From: Juglans regia
Lineage: Eukaryota; Streptophyta; Magnoliopsida; Fagales; Juglandaceae
Reading direction: 5' to 3'
DNA: 64,000 bases
Assembly: GCF_001411555.2 (NCBI RefSeq)
Contig: NC_049901.1
Location: 13,741,190 to 13,805,189 of the forward strand
Each line of letters begins with the position of its first letter. Positions within the stretch are counted from its first letter, which is position 1. Below the pieces are notes generated by a model that had not been told where the DNA came from, made no database searches, and worked only from the letters and a program-made list of their open reading frames with translations. The translations under genes and the position numbers were made by a program. Below are positions 11,620 to 23,584 of this stretch, piece after piece.

Positions 11620-11796
11620 GTGTTTGGATGTTGAAGTGAGTTGAGTTAAGATGATAAAATATTATTAGAATATTATTTTTTAATATTATTATTATTTTAA
11701 AATTTAAAAAAATTAAATTATTTATTATATTTTATATTAAAATTTAAAAAAATTATAATGATAAATTAAGATGAATTTAAAATCCAATCGAAACCT
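11620..11796. repeat. MITE of the GTTTGGAT...ATCCAATC family
   Basis: The left end is GATTGTGTTTGGATGTTGAAGTGAGTTGAG, then ATAAAATATTATTAGAATATTATTTTTTAATATTATT and later TTATTATATTTTATATTAAAATTTAAAAAAATTATAATG. The right end is AAAATCCAATCGAAACC. It has the same organisation as the copies at 24634-24848, 26520-26690, 55195-55377 and 59605-59812. Confidence 0.7.
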
Positions 11797-11980
11797 AAAG
11801 TGAAAGTGATGATGGCTTTTCTTATCCATATATAATCATAAAGCTAGTACTACAGTACTCTACACAGCACTTCCACCGAAATACCTCAGCCTATCAAAAG
11901 AAGGAGACAAAACTATAATTACCTAGTGCTCTATCCTACGTCATCATGCCAGCATCATCAAACACATCATCCTGAAATGA

Positions 11981-11988
11981 CACGTGGC
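11981..11988 (+). promoter_or_regulatory. G-box/ABRE-like CACGTGGC upstream of WRKY gene
   Basis: ACACGTGGC lies about 255 bp upstream of the WRKY start codon. CACGTG cores bind bZIP and bHLH factors; ACACGTGGC is the classic ABRE form. The function here is inferred from position only. Confidence 0.45.
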
Positions 11989-12009
11989 TCCCCTGGAAAG
12001 AGAACCTTC

Positions 12010-12016
12010 TTTGACT
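12010..12016 (+). promoter_or_regulatory. W-box core TTTGACT upstream of WRKY gene
   Basis: TTGAC is the core bound by WRKY proteins. It lies about 220 bp before the start codon. Auto- or cross-regulation by WRKYs is common in this family, so the site is plausible, but a single core also occurs by chance. Confidence 0.4.
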
Positions 12017-12236
12017 CCTCCACGAAAGTGTGTATGAAGGAGCAAGCTAGCTCAAATAAAGATATATATAAATATTATTGTCAAGCAGCTTGCATAAATA
12101 ATATATACATTCTATATTAATATACCGTATATTTTATGGGAAGCATGCCTCATAACTAGCTATCATATCTCCGCCTGTTCTCAGCTTTACACTTTCTTTT
12201 CCCACAAGCAGCTAGCTCCGGTCCTGATCAGTGGCA

Positions 12237-13878
12237 ATGGATCATTACCCTGAAAACCCTAATCTTAACCCTAATTACACACACCTACCCGAGTGTGCTC
12301 TTGATCCTTTCTCTTGGGATTTCGAATTGTCGGAGTATCTGAATATGCTTGATGGTGGTGCCGACCAAGATTCGAAATCCCAGCTGCAAAGAATAGCATC
12401 ATCGGAAAAGATCATGGATTCCTCCTCATCTGCCGGATCCATTGGTGCAATATCCAGAAATAATGACATGCAAGTGAAACCCCTTTCTTTTTCATTTTAA
12501 GAAAAGATCGAAATTAGGGTACTAGTTCCATATCATTGCTATATATGTTGAAGTTTTTCTCTAATTATTATTATTTTTTTTTTTTCCTATATAGAAGATG
12601 CAAAAATATTGGGGTGAAGAAAAGTAAGATGGATGCTGGTCATAGGGTTGCATTTAGAACCCAATCGGAGCTGGAGGTGATGGATGATGGGTTTAAGTGG
12701 AGGAAGTACGGAAAGAAATCTGTCAAGAACAGCCCAAACCCAAGGTAAATATATACTATATATATAATATTAATATTTAAATTCCCAACTTGGGAATGAT
12801 TTTAGTTCTTTTCTATCTGGGTTTTTCATTCTGTTGCTTAAAGTAAGATGGTGAAATGATTGGATGAAGATAGTTTAATGTGCTGTGTGCATTTACCAAA
12901 TCAAAATGGTGGGGATTTCTAGCTTTAATATAAAAACGAGGTTCCACCAGTGATATATGCAGAGAGAGAGAGAGAGAAGTGTTTAATTTTACCGATTGCA
13001 TGGAATTAGAACCAGTGGATCCCCTGGTTTTAAAATGGTTCAGATGGACCCCATGGAACATTAGATGTGTACATTTTTGGCTTGTTAGGCTTAGTACTAC
13101 CACAGAACCTGATGATCTCGGCCAGCTCTTGAGCTCTTCTCTTTCTATCTGCTCTCTCCCAGACACACCAGGAGCTAAATAACAACATCTGAATCCCGTA
13201 CGTACCAGTACTGATTTCTTGTCATTATTTTGTTTTTCTTATTTATTTTCCTCCTCCTCCTCCTCCGATCATCATCATCCTCCTCCTCCTCCTCCTCACG
13301 AACTGAGACAAAGGGAGTTTACTTTTGCTCGTCTTTCTGCGATGTGTGTGCGTGTTTGTGAGACTACAAGAGCGAGAAAGCCGCAACAGTACTTTAATTT
13401 AGTTGAGGGGACTGCAGAGACACTAACTCACAGTAGTACTACACTATCACATCAGAAAAAGAAACTCGCACAATTTGCGGGTTTTATATGCTATTCCTCA
13501 AGTTAAAGCGAAGCTTCAATGTCGGGAAGTAAACCCAACTTGCACAATATAGTGAGCGACAAGATGAAGTTGTCCTTTCGTGATAATCTTCCGATCCTTT
13601 CATAAAACCGGATCCCAAATTACGATTATTGGATACATATTTACATATATATATATATATATATGTTTTGTGTGTGTGCGTGTGGTGTGTGTGTGGAGTC
13701 TTGTGTGAGCGAGGAATCTAATACTAAGTGCAAGTGGGTTAAAGAATGGAAGAGTGGGAATGTATTCATGTGAGGCATGTATCGATCGAGTGGTCCATGA
13801 GAAGGATCCATCGATCCAAGTGCAATTATGCGTCAATGATGGCTATCGATCGATCGTTCTTGATGATCATCGTGTATC

Positions 13879-13912
<34 letters not shown>

Positions 13913-14809
13913 TTATGTATGGCTGCTCTTTACTTGTAATCTTTGTATTATTGGAGTGCATATACATATCATGTATCTTTTGAGTGATGTTTGTATGCAT
14001 AGAAATTAATCATCAAGCACTTTTTTATGCTTTTTAACATTCGCACTGAAGTTCAAAAGAAAGTTTATTTTTCTAGTAGTTTCTTTAAATTTAAATTTTA
14101 AATTTAAATTTAAATTTAAATCTAGTATAATTTTTCTTCCTTTCTTTCATTTAACAAAGGCGCTATATATCTTAATTTACAAAATTAATTTGGAAATTCA
14201 AAATTAAGTACTTCCAATTTATAAATCTAGCTCTAATTTTAATTTCTTCTTTTATATATGTATTGATATCACTACTTGATCATCAACTCAAAGCGAGCGG
14301 CAATAATTAACTAATTGGTCTCTTTTAGTTTAATTTGTTGAGACACCCTATGCAGAAACGCGCAATTAACGTCTCTCATGGATGCATGGAGCTTTGATAT
14401 ACCGAGCAGCTTAGAATCACTAAATTATTCTAATATTGGGCTGATCTCCATGCGTACGTATGGGTTTACTACTCTACATAATCATCCTATTATAATTAAT
14501 TCAAAGGCTAGGATATATAATTAATTAATTAGGATTAATTTCCATAATTCTTAGGATATTTTACTCCATGAAATTTTCTAAATCTCTAACATTCTTCTTA
14601 ATTTCCTAAATGATTGATATTTCATTACATAAGTATTTACCATTTTAAAAAATATTAAATATGATAAAATAACAAATATTCATGCCAAGATCATTCTCAA
14701 CAATTTAATTTGAAACTAGTGATGGGTATTAATTAAAAGGAAAAGAAAACTACATCATGAATACCAGAAGAACTTGTACATATAGGAAATCTTTACACTA
14801 ATTAAAGCG

Positions 14810-14844
<35 letters not shown>

Positions 14845-16240
14845 TTAATGAGAGGAAAAGACAATACTATAGCAATCATTTCTAATTCTACAATTAGGAA
14901 CCGTAACCCTGATCAGAGACCAGTCAATTAATCCAAGGCCATAATTGATCGACATCAAGTTATAATATCATATCATCTATACTATTTATACATCATCTTC
15001 AGATAAACTTGCTTTTTAGCAAAGATAGGATCGAGTGTCTTTCATGCCTATTTATAGCTTTGATTTGACTATTTGATGTATGGAAAGTACCACACATACG
15101 TGAAAACAGTGAAAGATTATTTTCAGTGATCTTCTCCCCATGCCAATTAAGTTAATTTCTATATATATGTAGTCTTGATCAGAAACCCGCAGTACTAGCT
15201 AGGACATGACTCATATGACTACAGTACTTTTAATTACTTCATTCATGATCACCATACATATAGTAGGTTTGGGGATACTGCTTGCGAGCTCAAAGGGTTT
15301 TTATTAGCCGCCTCTTGCACTACTGCATGGATTAATTTCCACTATATGTGGCTTTAAAGCCTTCCAAGTTATGGTGGGTAGAGACTTCATGAGAAGCACA
15401 TTATATCATATATATTTATCATATATTCATGAGGTCTAGCTAGGCACTTGATTCTCTATATAATCTAGTTAGATTAACAAATTACCATATATATATATGT
15501 GGCTAGCACATTTAATTTATTCGAAACTTTGTGCAAGAATCATGTGGTGATCATGAAGATCAGGTGACGTTCTGATCAGAGAGAAAGCTGGATATTGGAG
15601 TAGTGTTAATGTAATTTCAAAAGAAATATCTTAATTTGTGGACAATCATGGGGTCTACTATCTAAATATATGGCTGCAATTTGGTGCACAAATACTGGAC
15701 TGTCGAAAAGATTGCTGTACGTACTTACGTGCGTGCAGAAGACTGATCTCATGAAATTAATAATCCTTCTTTTCAAGTTGCACATACAGATCATCAACTC
15801 GATCGATCCATGATGATCAGTACTCGATCTTGAGGAGTATATATACCACAGATAATTAAACAGCTTTGATTAAACATTAATGATCTTCATGCCATATTAT
15901 TTATAAGCTTTTGTACTACTTGATGATCTGGTTGAGATTCATGATGATGTTTTTGTTGGTGCCCGGCTGGGACCGAAACATAAATTCTAATTATAACTGA
16001 TCATGAGATTCATTTTTGTGATTATAAAACAGGAACTACTACAAATGTTCAAGCGGAGGATGCGAGGTGAAGAAGAGGGTGGAGAGGGACAGAGAAGACG
16101 CAAGCTACGTGATAACAACGTACGAGGGAGTGCATAACCATGAAAGCCCTTGTGTTGTCTATTATAACCAGACACCTCTTATGGTTCCTACTGGTTGGAC
16201 TTTACAAGCTAATTCCTCCCGCTCTTCTTCTTCTTCCTGA
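12237..16240 (+). CDS. WRKY51: WRKY transcription factor, group IIc, WRKYGKK type (WRKY51/50-like)
   Basis: This is a nuclear DNA-binding protein. In Arabidopsis WRKY50/51 act in salicylate-jasmonate crosstalk and defence. Exons are 12237-12469 (or 12473), 12595-12744 and 16033-16240, giving about 196 residues, close to AtWRKY51 (194). Exon 1 encodes an acidic/Ser-rich N-terminus. Exon 2 carries [36 protein letters not shown], in pieces: basic lead, then the WRKYGKK heptad. Exon 3 completes a C-X4-C-X23-H-X-H zinc finger and ends in Ser-rich sequence. WRKYGKK replaces the usual WRKYGQK, as in AtWRKY50/51/59, and alters W-box preference. The second intron is about 3.3 kb and splits the Arg codon after 'NSPNP', the usual WRKY-domain intron site. 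The first intron is odd: a GT donor at 12474 gives the wrong phase with the obvious acceptor, while a GC donor at 12470 works. The ATG at 12237 is the first good start. Confidence 0.93.
12470..12594 (+). other. WRKY intron 1, probable GC-AG intron
   Basis: GT at 12474 (CAA|GTGAAA) joined to the acceptor TATATAG at 12594 leads to a stop after ten codons (AAG ATG CAA ... TAA). A donor GCAAGT at 12470 restores the frame through the joined codon ATA and matches the GC-AG donor consensus. The alternative is GT at 12474 with an acceptor AG at 12618-12619, which also keeps frame but lacks an adjacent pyrimidine tract. Confidence 0.55.
12745..16032 (+). other. WRKY intron 2 (3.3 kb)
   Basis: A long intron inside the DNA-binding domain. 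It holds (TCC)n near 13246-13300, a (TA)n run near 13638-13664 and another near 13878-13906, an (AAATTT)n tract near 14089-14123 and a (GA)n run at 14813-14842. I see no independent gene in it; the open frames have no recognisable protein. Confidence 0.7.
14813..14842. repeat. (GA)n microsatellite
   Basis: A run of GA dinucleotides within the large WRKY intron. Likely polymorphic. Confidence 0.85.
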
Positions 16241-17374
16241 ATCCCCCAACCTTCCTTTCCTGGCCTTAAAATTTATATTAGTGTTATATATAGTCAAAAT
16301 AATAATAATAATAATAATATATGTTCCATAGGGATAACCAAAATGATCGAGAACAATGACACTTTTTTCTGTGTACCTGATGATCATCATGTGGCAACTG
16401 GCAAACAATTATTAAGTGGCTAGGAATGGAACTGCGGTTTTGTCGGCATTCGCTTATCCACATATGGGCCTCAATCTTTTATGAATGGGCCCCAGTTTCA
16501 TGCTTTCCCAGTTGTACACAAACTAAATATGTATTAATGCTACTCTTAGCAGGTTTATTAAGGCTTGGGTTTCTTTTGAAGTTTGTTATTTTACCCGACA
16601 TGCTACAAAGCATATTATATTATCGACATCGTGCCATGTTTCTGCATGTTTCCAAGCGGTGACCTTCGAACTAGCTACTGTTGTATTCACGCGATTTTTT
16701 TATAGCGTACACAACACCCACCAATGGCGAGAACAATTCTCTATCAAGTTCGTTCTCTACATCACGAGCCACATTCCATTCCGAGCACCTACACCTCACC
16801 GACACAAACCATTTTGCGTACCGTTTGATTTTTTGTTCATAATAGCTGGGAAAAGAAAAAAAAAACATATCTTTATTACGAGATGTTTAATTTTAATGGT
16901 ATTCAATACTGAGCTCCACCGTCGGTTTGGAGCAAGACCCGCTTCTTATTTTTGCGGTTTGTTGTGTTCAATCTTGTTCTGGTAGAGAACCTATTTCCTC
17001 TTTTTTTTTTTTGCCGTTTTTGGAGCCTAAGAATTTTTCGAACGAGACCCACTTCAAGATTTCTTGCCGGATCCGTTGACGCCGGTGGTTCTTGTTTTTT
17101 TGTTTGAGCAGCGGGAGTAATTGTTTTGTCATTTGTTTCCCTTACAACACAAAGTGTTTTGTAATATTTTATGTAATTTCAGCTTTAGATCTTTGCCTAT
17201 TTTTCATCTAATCATGGGTTTGAGATTGAAATATGGGGTACTCATGTCGAGAGAGCGTTGCTCTTCGTGGAAGTTAAGTTTGCTTCATGTTGCTTGGATT
17301 GGTAAACGCGTGAGGATGTAAATTGGTTGGTGCTTCGTTCGGATGTGATTTTGGTTTAAAGTTCTGGGGAAATA
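16241..17374 (+). other. Intergenic region between WRKY51 and LIP1 genes
   Basis: It contains the WRKY 3' UTR (including an (ATA)n tract near 16301-16319) and the upstream region of the LIP1 gene. A GC-richer part from about 16680 onwards is likely the LIP1 promoter and 5' leader. I see no other gene. Confidence 0.5.
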
Positions 17375-20300
17375 ATGTTTTGGAGGAACCGTGAGAGAGA
17401 GAACAAAGAACAAAACGGTGGATCGCCTTGTGGACAGGTTCGGGTACTTGTTGTTGGAGACTCAGGTACTTGTTATTATTCATTCTACATCTGCTATCTT
17501 CTTTATTGGTTCTGTATTTATTTGTTTTCTATATGCTTCTGTGATTCTGGTAATGTGCCGTCATGTTGGATGTTTAATGATCTCTATATGCGTTAAACCC
17601 GTATGCGTAAAAGTCTTAAATTCTGCTCGAAACTGGTAGGATAAACAGGAGGCAGTGTGTGTAAATTTTTTATGAGTGTGGCTGTTTAGATTAGACTGAA
17701 GAAAATAATTTTCTCACTTCTTACTTCCATGAACCTTATTGAGTATAAGAATATATTTTATTCTCACAAGTTACTTATAGGTCTAGAAAGAAAAATAAAA
17801 AGAACACAAAAACCTACATGACGCAAGAAATTGGCTGTGAATGGTATAAGGTATCACACAGAATTCAATATAACTTACTTTCATGCATACTTATAGCTTA
17901 CCCACAAGAAATTGGTGACAATACTATGACATTTCACTTCTTTCAGATAATTCTTATATTAATGAGCAGTTGGTGGATGCAAATGTTTCCACAATAACTA
18001 GGTGCTTAAAGAAACAGATTGCTGATTGGTGTGGTAACAATACTTACGTTAAGGGGGATAATTACAGCATGGTTGGTGCTTTTGAATCTATCAAATCTAT
18101 CGTAGTCCTAACTGGAAGAATTTGAAAGGGCTCTAATCTCTGAAATCTGAATGCATTGAGAACATAATGCAATATTATTCTAATTTTTTTTATTGGCACC
18201 GGATGTCCGGGAACAACATCTTGACTAATCTCGGGGGTGCACAAGCCCTCGGCAAGGAGTTTCCTACAAGTGCACCTCGGGTAAATTATTCTAATTAAAC
18301 CAAAAAGCTAAGTGAGAATTTCAATTCTTGAATTCCACTGTCATACTTATTATTTCATTTTTTATGTGCAACACACATTCAAACCATAATAAGTAATGCA
18401 TGAGGTGTGTGCATTATCAGTATCTAGTCTAGAGGTGTTGTGTCCATCAAGACAGAGTACATTACGATCTACAATAGCATAATTTTTAGATATCTAGGAT
18501 GGACAATGGATCATATAGTTATGATATTCTGCCAGTCTATCCAATCATTATTTTGCATCTAAAATGAGACATTCGATGTAAAGTTAACATGTCACACAGG
18601 AATTGAGATTGAGGAAGACTGATTATTTGCCTTCACGAAATGACTTGCTTTCACAAAATGTCTGCTTTCTTTATTACTCTGTAAAAGTCTTTAGTCCTTT
18701 CTTTACCTATATTCAGTTTGTGATCTCATGGTAGGTGTTGGGAAAACTTCTCTTGTTCATCTAATTGTCAAAGGTGGTTCTGTCGCTCGCCCTCCTCAAA
18801 CGATCGGGTGTGCAGTTGGTGTGAAGGTAAGACTTAAAATTTCTTTGATTCTGCAAGGATATTCAAATATGGTGCTGACATTATGGAAATTCATGCCACT
18901 CCTTTGACCCAGCACACTACATATGGAAATTCTGGTAGCTCTTCAAGTAGCATAAAAGGTGATTCTGAGAGAGATTTCTTTGTGGAACTTTGGGATGTGT
19001 CAGGACATGACTGTTACAAAGACTGCCGGTCGCTTTTCTATTCCGAAGTCAATGGTGAGTACCGATTTTCTTCATTCCATAAATGTTCTATTCTCCTGAT
19101 AGCTAATTGTGTATGTCAAATCACTTGTACAAAAATATTGTGTAGGTCAATGACTTGGAAATTAAAGGGGAAAAAAAAAGTTCCAAGAGAGCATGTGCAT
19201 GTAGAATTTAAAGTAGAAGAGAAGGCTCCAAAAGAACAGTGGTTTCCAATTGTAAGTGGTGTCAATATAGATATTCAACTAAGAAATGCGCAGCCTTTCT
19301 TAGGCTTGTCAGTGCATAAGCAAACATTATTGCATCTCCTAATCAATGCAAGTTCTATATAGTGATGGTCTCATACAGTTATCCCACATTGGACTCCAGA
19401 CTATGAGAACTACTTTGAGAACCACGGGTGAGTTAATTGGAACCATCATATAAGATGCCAATGTATGGGAATCTAGGGTAAAACTAAATATGAGTTGCAT
19501 AGATTGGTTAGTATGGGAAAGTAAATCTGTGTAATTCAAAGATGAAGGAAAATTGGTATTTTTACATGAAACTTTATGGGGCCATCCATCCAATTCTCAC
19601 TGTTTCACATTTCTCATCCCCTAAGTAGTATCACTGTTTGTTATCTACTATTGTAGCGGTACAATCATATCCAACAGCGATCGAACAGCCGTTTCCTAAT
19701 TGTACTCCCCACTAAAGCTAATGGTGCCTCAATACATACTCCACACAGGGCTGTTCTATGAATTCTACTTATGAGCTGGCTTGAAATTTGAGTGCAGGTG
19801 TTATTTTTGTTCATGATCTCTCCCAGAGAAGGACAAAAACAAGCTTGCAGAAATGGGCCACTGAAATTGCTGCACATGGGACATTTTCAGCTCCCCTAGG
19901 ATCTGGTGGCCCCTTTGGCCTTCCAGTCCCATATATTGTTATCGGTAATAAAGTTGATATCACTGCGAAGGAGGGTACAAGAGGAAGCAGTGGCAATCTT
20001 GTTGATGTAGCTCGTCATTGGGTTGAGAAGCAGGGTCTACTTCCATCCAGTGAGGAACTTCCCCTGATTGAGAGTTTTCCCAACAATGGAAGCCTTCTTG
20101 CCGTAAGAATTTGGACTTAACCTTTTGATTGCATCATTGTTATTTGGCATAGGAAATACACCCTCCCCTACCCCCTTTTCCCAAGAAAAAAAAATCCTGT
20201 TCTTCTGTCACTACTGAAGTGCCCCATGGAAAACAAATTACTGCGTTGTAATATAGATAATAATGAATCTGTTGTGTTCTTGCTACTCAATCAACTCGTG

Positions 20301-22239
20301 TGTTCAATTGCCATGAAAAGACGATTAAGTTCTGAGTTTTCATTGTTTGTCCACCTGTCTATTCCTGGTTTCCTGAGTCTGACACCTTGAATCTCCTTAT
20401 ATTTAGGATCCACACGCCTCTTACTTCAGTGGACTGGAAACCAAGTCCCTCTTTTGCATAGCATTCTAGTACATCATACAATTGAAATCAATTGCGAAAT
20501 TGAATTACTTAAATACAAAAGCAGAAATATATATTTTCTTGGTTTCAGAAACTTGATCGTGCGGGGCCTCAGTTGTAGAAATTGTACTTACAATGGAATG
20601 GGAGGTTTCAGCAGTAGTACTTGAGCATCCTGTCTTTCATAATCAATTTGGGAGGCTTCTTACTTTTCTTGTTGGCTAACTCCATATTAGTGGTTTCAAC
20701 ATAGGTCACATAAGTGAGTTGTCTCTGCAGATCTCTTTTAGCTGTCATGAAGCATTATTCTCTCTTTCAGCTCTTCTTCCATTTATGGTTCATATCTTTC
20801 ATGTGTTTCTGCACTTCAAGACAATGATGTCCTCACGATTTTCTCTTCAAAATAATTTCCCGCAAAATTTCGTGAGATTCTTACACCTAGCTATATATCT
20901 ATTAGAAAGATGGAGAGACCTTTTTTATTACAACCCATGAAAAATATCGGGGCTCACTTTACGTTTATGTTATGTGCCCATTGTTTGTCTTTTTTGTTTT
21001 TTTTCTTTGTTTTTCCTTTTTGCAGGGGTTGCTTTTCGTAAAATTCTTTTGCTTGATAGATAATGTGATTTGAGGATTTTACTAGATGATTTCATGCAAT
21101 ATATTACTTCCATTATGACTCAATTGCTATTTCCATCTTACGAGTTAGGAAGATTTGTGAATCAAATTGTTGAAAAATAAGATGATTACATTTCTACCTG
21201 GCCATTTCTGCATCTCCAATTCACTTATATGTAAACCACCACTTGTTGGATTATATTCTGTGAACAAACTTTGCAGGATTGGAAGCGGTTAAATCTAATA
21301 GAAAATTCTAGAACCTTTACATCAAGGGCAGGCATGGGATATAGTAAAACTGAAAGAGTAATAGTTGATGCAGTGATGATTGTAGATATTGGTAGTAGAT
21401 CTGCGTAATAATATTTGTATGTCATGGTGCATGTGTTGGGCATATGCAGGCTGCTAAAGAAGCAAGATATGACAAGGAAGCTGTGGTGAAATTTTTTCGA
21501 ATGGTCTGTATTCTTGTTCTTTGTGTAGGTTTCCTTTCCTCCTTCCCCCAAGTTCCCTTTTTCCTTTCCCTTTCTGACATCATCCAACTCTTTTGGCAAC
21601 CCTTGTTTCAGCTGATCAGAAGAAGATACTTCTCAGACGACTTACCTGCACCAACTCCGTTGTCTATATCTTCAGTCCAGAGAGCCTCACATCGTTTAGA
21701 TGAAGGTTTAAGTAATGGGGATCAGTCTTATAAGAACAAGAGGTAATTTCTGTTGAACACTCGAGAATTTCTGCTTTGCTTGTGACCAGATTTCTTTAAA
21801 CAACAACAATCATCATCGTCTGGTCGTGAGATATGCTTAAAAATTCAAGATTAGATACTTATTTTGGTTCCACATATTATTTGTTTCACAGCTTATTGGG
21901 TTGCATATCTGTTTAATTAACTCATATGAGTGGTGTTGAATGGTATATTATTTTTGGTGCACAATTTGAGGTCTTTCAACTTTTATTTTGTTTTCTGTTA
22001 CCCCATTTGCAGCTACACTGACCAATATCTTTATCATTTGCAGTTCCATTGGAGATCCTTATAAATACAACGTGCTCCCTCCCCTTCCAGCGCAACGCAA
22101 TCTGACGCCACCTCCCACGCTTTATCCTCAGCAGCCAGTTTTGGTTTCTGAAGGTTACAGCCTCCCAAGATTCTCCCTGACTGGCTCTCAAGAGATCAGC
22201 AGTAATGCCAGATCAAAGCGCTCAGATATTAATGTATGA
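17375..22239 (+). CDS. LIP1: LIP1-like small GTPase (LIGHT INSENSITIVE PERIOD1)
   Basis: This is a Rab-like small GTPase; in Arabidopsis LIP1 limits light input to the circadian clock and affects microtubules and salt response. Exons: 17375-17465, 18735-18826, 18913-19054, 19798-20102, 21450-21503, 21612-21742 and 22044-22239. All phases fit, giving 336 residues against about 342 in Arabidopsis. Motifs: P-loop GDSGVGKT, split by intron 1; switch II DVSGHD; IGNKVD guanine motif; then ARHWVEKQGLLP, AAKEARYDKEAV, RRRYFSDDLP and a Pro-rich tail with GYSLPRFSL. The C-terminus has no Cys, so it is not prenylated like Rabs, as known for LIP1. The start at 17375 gives the conserved MFWR(N/D)RERE-like N-terminus. 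In exon 7 an upstream AG at 22012 would lead to a stop, so the AG at 22043 is used. It lies 1.1 kb downstream of the WRKY gene on the same strand, as in Arabidopsis. Confidence 0.93.
18185..18290. repeat. Fragment of a dispersed repeat in LIP1 intron 1
   Basis: The sequence TTTATTGGCACCGGATGTCC, then CATCTTGACTAATC, GGGGTGCACAAGCCC and GTGCACCTCGGGTAA, is a familiar plant dispersed-repeat signature. A diverged relative (TTTATTGATACCGGATGATG...GATCTTGACTAATCAC) lies near 29760-29815. The element type is not resolved. Confidence 0.5.
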
Positions 22240-23584
22240 TGACCACTCACCCTCGCTTGTTCTTAGCCAAAAGATAGATGATACTGTCTCTGATTGCTGG
22301 GATAAAAAAAAAAATCCCATTCTTCCTTGAATGCGGATCATACAAGCGGTTAATTGTTCTCTTCGCTATCTATGCTTGTTAAATCTTCTGTTGATTCACT
22401 TATAAAAAAAAATGTTGTGTTGATTCTTTCATATCTACAGGCTCTCCCTCAGTCACTGTACTTTTAGTCATACCCTTAGTTATAGGTGTAATGACTCGTT
22501 GAACCTGAAACTTCAGGTGATTCTTTGTAATCAAACTCTATTCTTTTCCTTGGAAGTTCTGGTTGTATAAATTTCATTTTTAATTCAACTCGAATGGATC
22601 ATCATCCTAAGAATACTTGTGTCTTTAATTGTGACTATATTTTTATTTTTATTGTGATTTATATTTTCTTGAAAAAAAAAGAAAAAAAGAAAGTGCACTC
22701 GAAGATAGAGATATACTAGTTGACGTGGTGCATTTTTAAGTGTCTTTCTGTTTAATGTTTGACATAAGAAACCAAGATGCAAGGTCAATAGTATGATTAG
22801 AACAATAAAATCCGATGATGAAGAGTTGGAGCTTAGATATATTAAAAAAGGAAAAAGCTATTTGTACTTATGTAACGGTAAATGTTGACGTGTTAGTTAT
22901 TAATATGTTGAAAATTATGAAATTTAAAATTTAAAAATTTGAATTTAAAAAAAAAAACTGATAAAAGGAATATGGTATGTAAAATTAGAAGTATATGTAA
23001 TATTACTCAAATAAAAAATCAATATACCTATAAGTTAAAAAATGAACAAATAAGATCTAAATCACCGACTTTGTCCATTCACTTCGGTTATTTTTTACTA
23101 TGTAAATCAAATAGGATGAAAAGTAACATTACGAACTTTTTATAAAACTAAAATAAAAAGAAAAAAAACTCCACACATTTCTAATGTAAAAATAATAAAT
23201 GTAAATTAAAAATAAATAGTAATATTGCTAATTATTTATTGGAGATTATACCACAAAAAATAGAGATTATATATTAAAAAGAAAAATAGAGACTCCGCAG
23301 ATATAATATTCTTATTATTAAAAAGATTATTCAATTTATTAGTTATATTATAAATTAAAAAAAATTTATTTATTATTTTACACACCATATATTAATATAT
23401 AATTTATCATTTTTATCATTCTATTTAATCTGTAATGATAATAAAATAGCATTTCTCTTGTAAATTTAGTATATAAGTTTGGAGGAAAAGGCCAAAAAAA
23501 AAGGAAGACAAAGATAGTACTAATATGTTTATTTTTTTATTTTTTTAATTCCCTAAAAAGTGTGCACTAAAACCCTATTATTTG
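22240..23584 (+). other. LIP1 3' flank and intergenic DNA
   Basis: It contains the presumed LIP1 3' UTR (to about 22570), then AT-rich DNA with no supported gene. A pyrimidine-rich stretch and CTCTCTGTCTCTCC near 23636 mark the leader of the next gene. Confidence 0.5.

Noticed and set aside
1..12236. A CLE peptide gene expected next to WRKY51 by Arabidopsis synteny (CLE21)
   Set aside because: I searched both strands by eye for a terminal CLE motif with the PTGPNP-like core and found none.
13219..14009. Open frames of 87-95 codons inside the WRKY intron
   Set aside because: Rich in simple repeats (TCC, TA); no protein features; fully inside an intron required by the WRKY domain.
18883..19362. 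159-codon open frame starting at 18883
   Set aside because: It is LIP1 exon 3 plus intron read-through; the real exon is 18913-19054.
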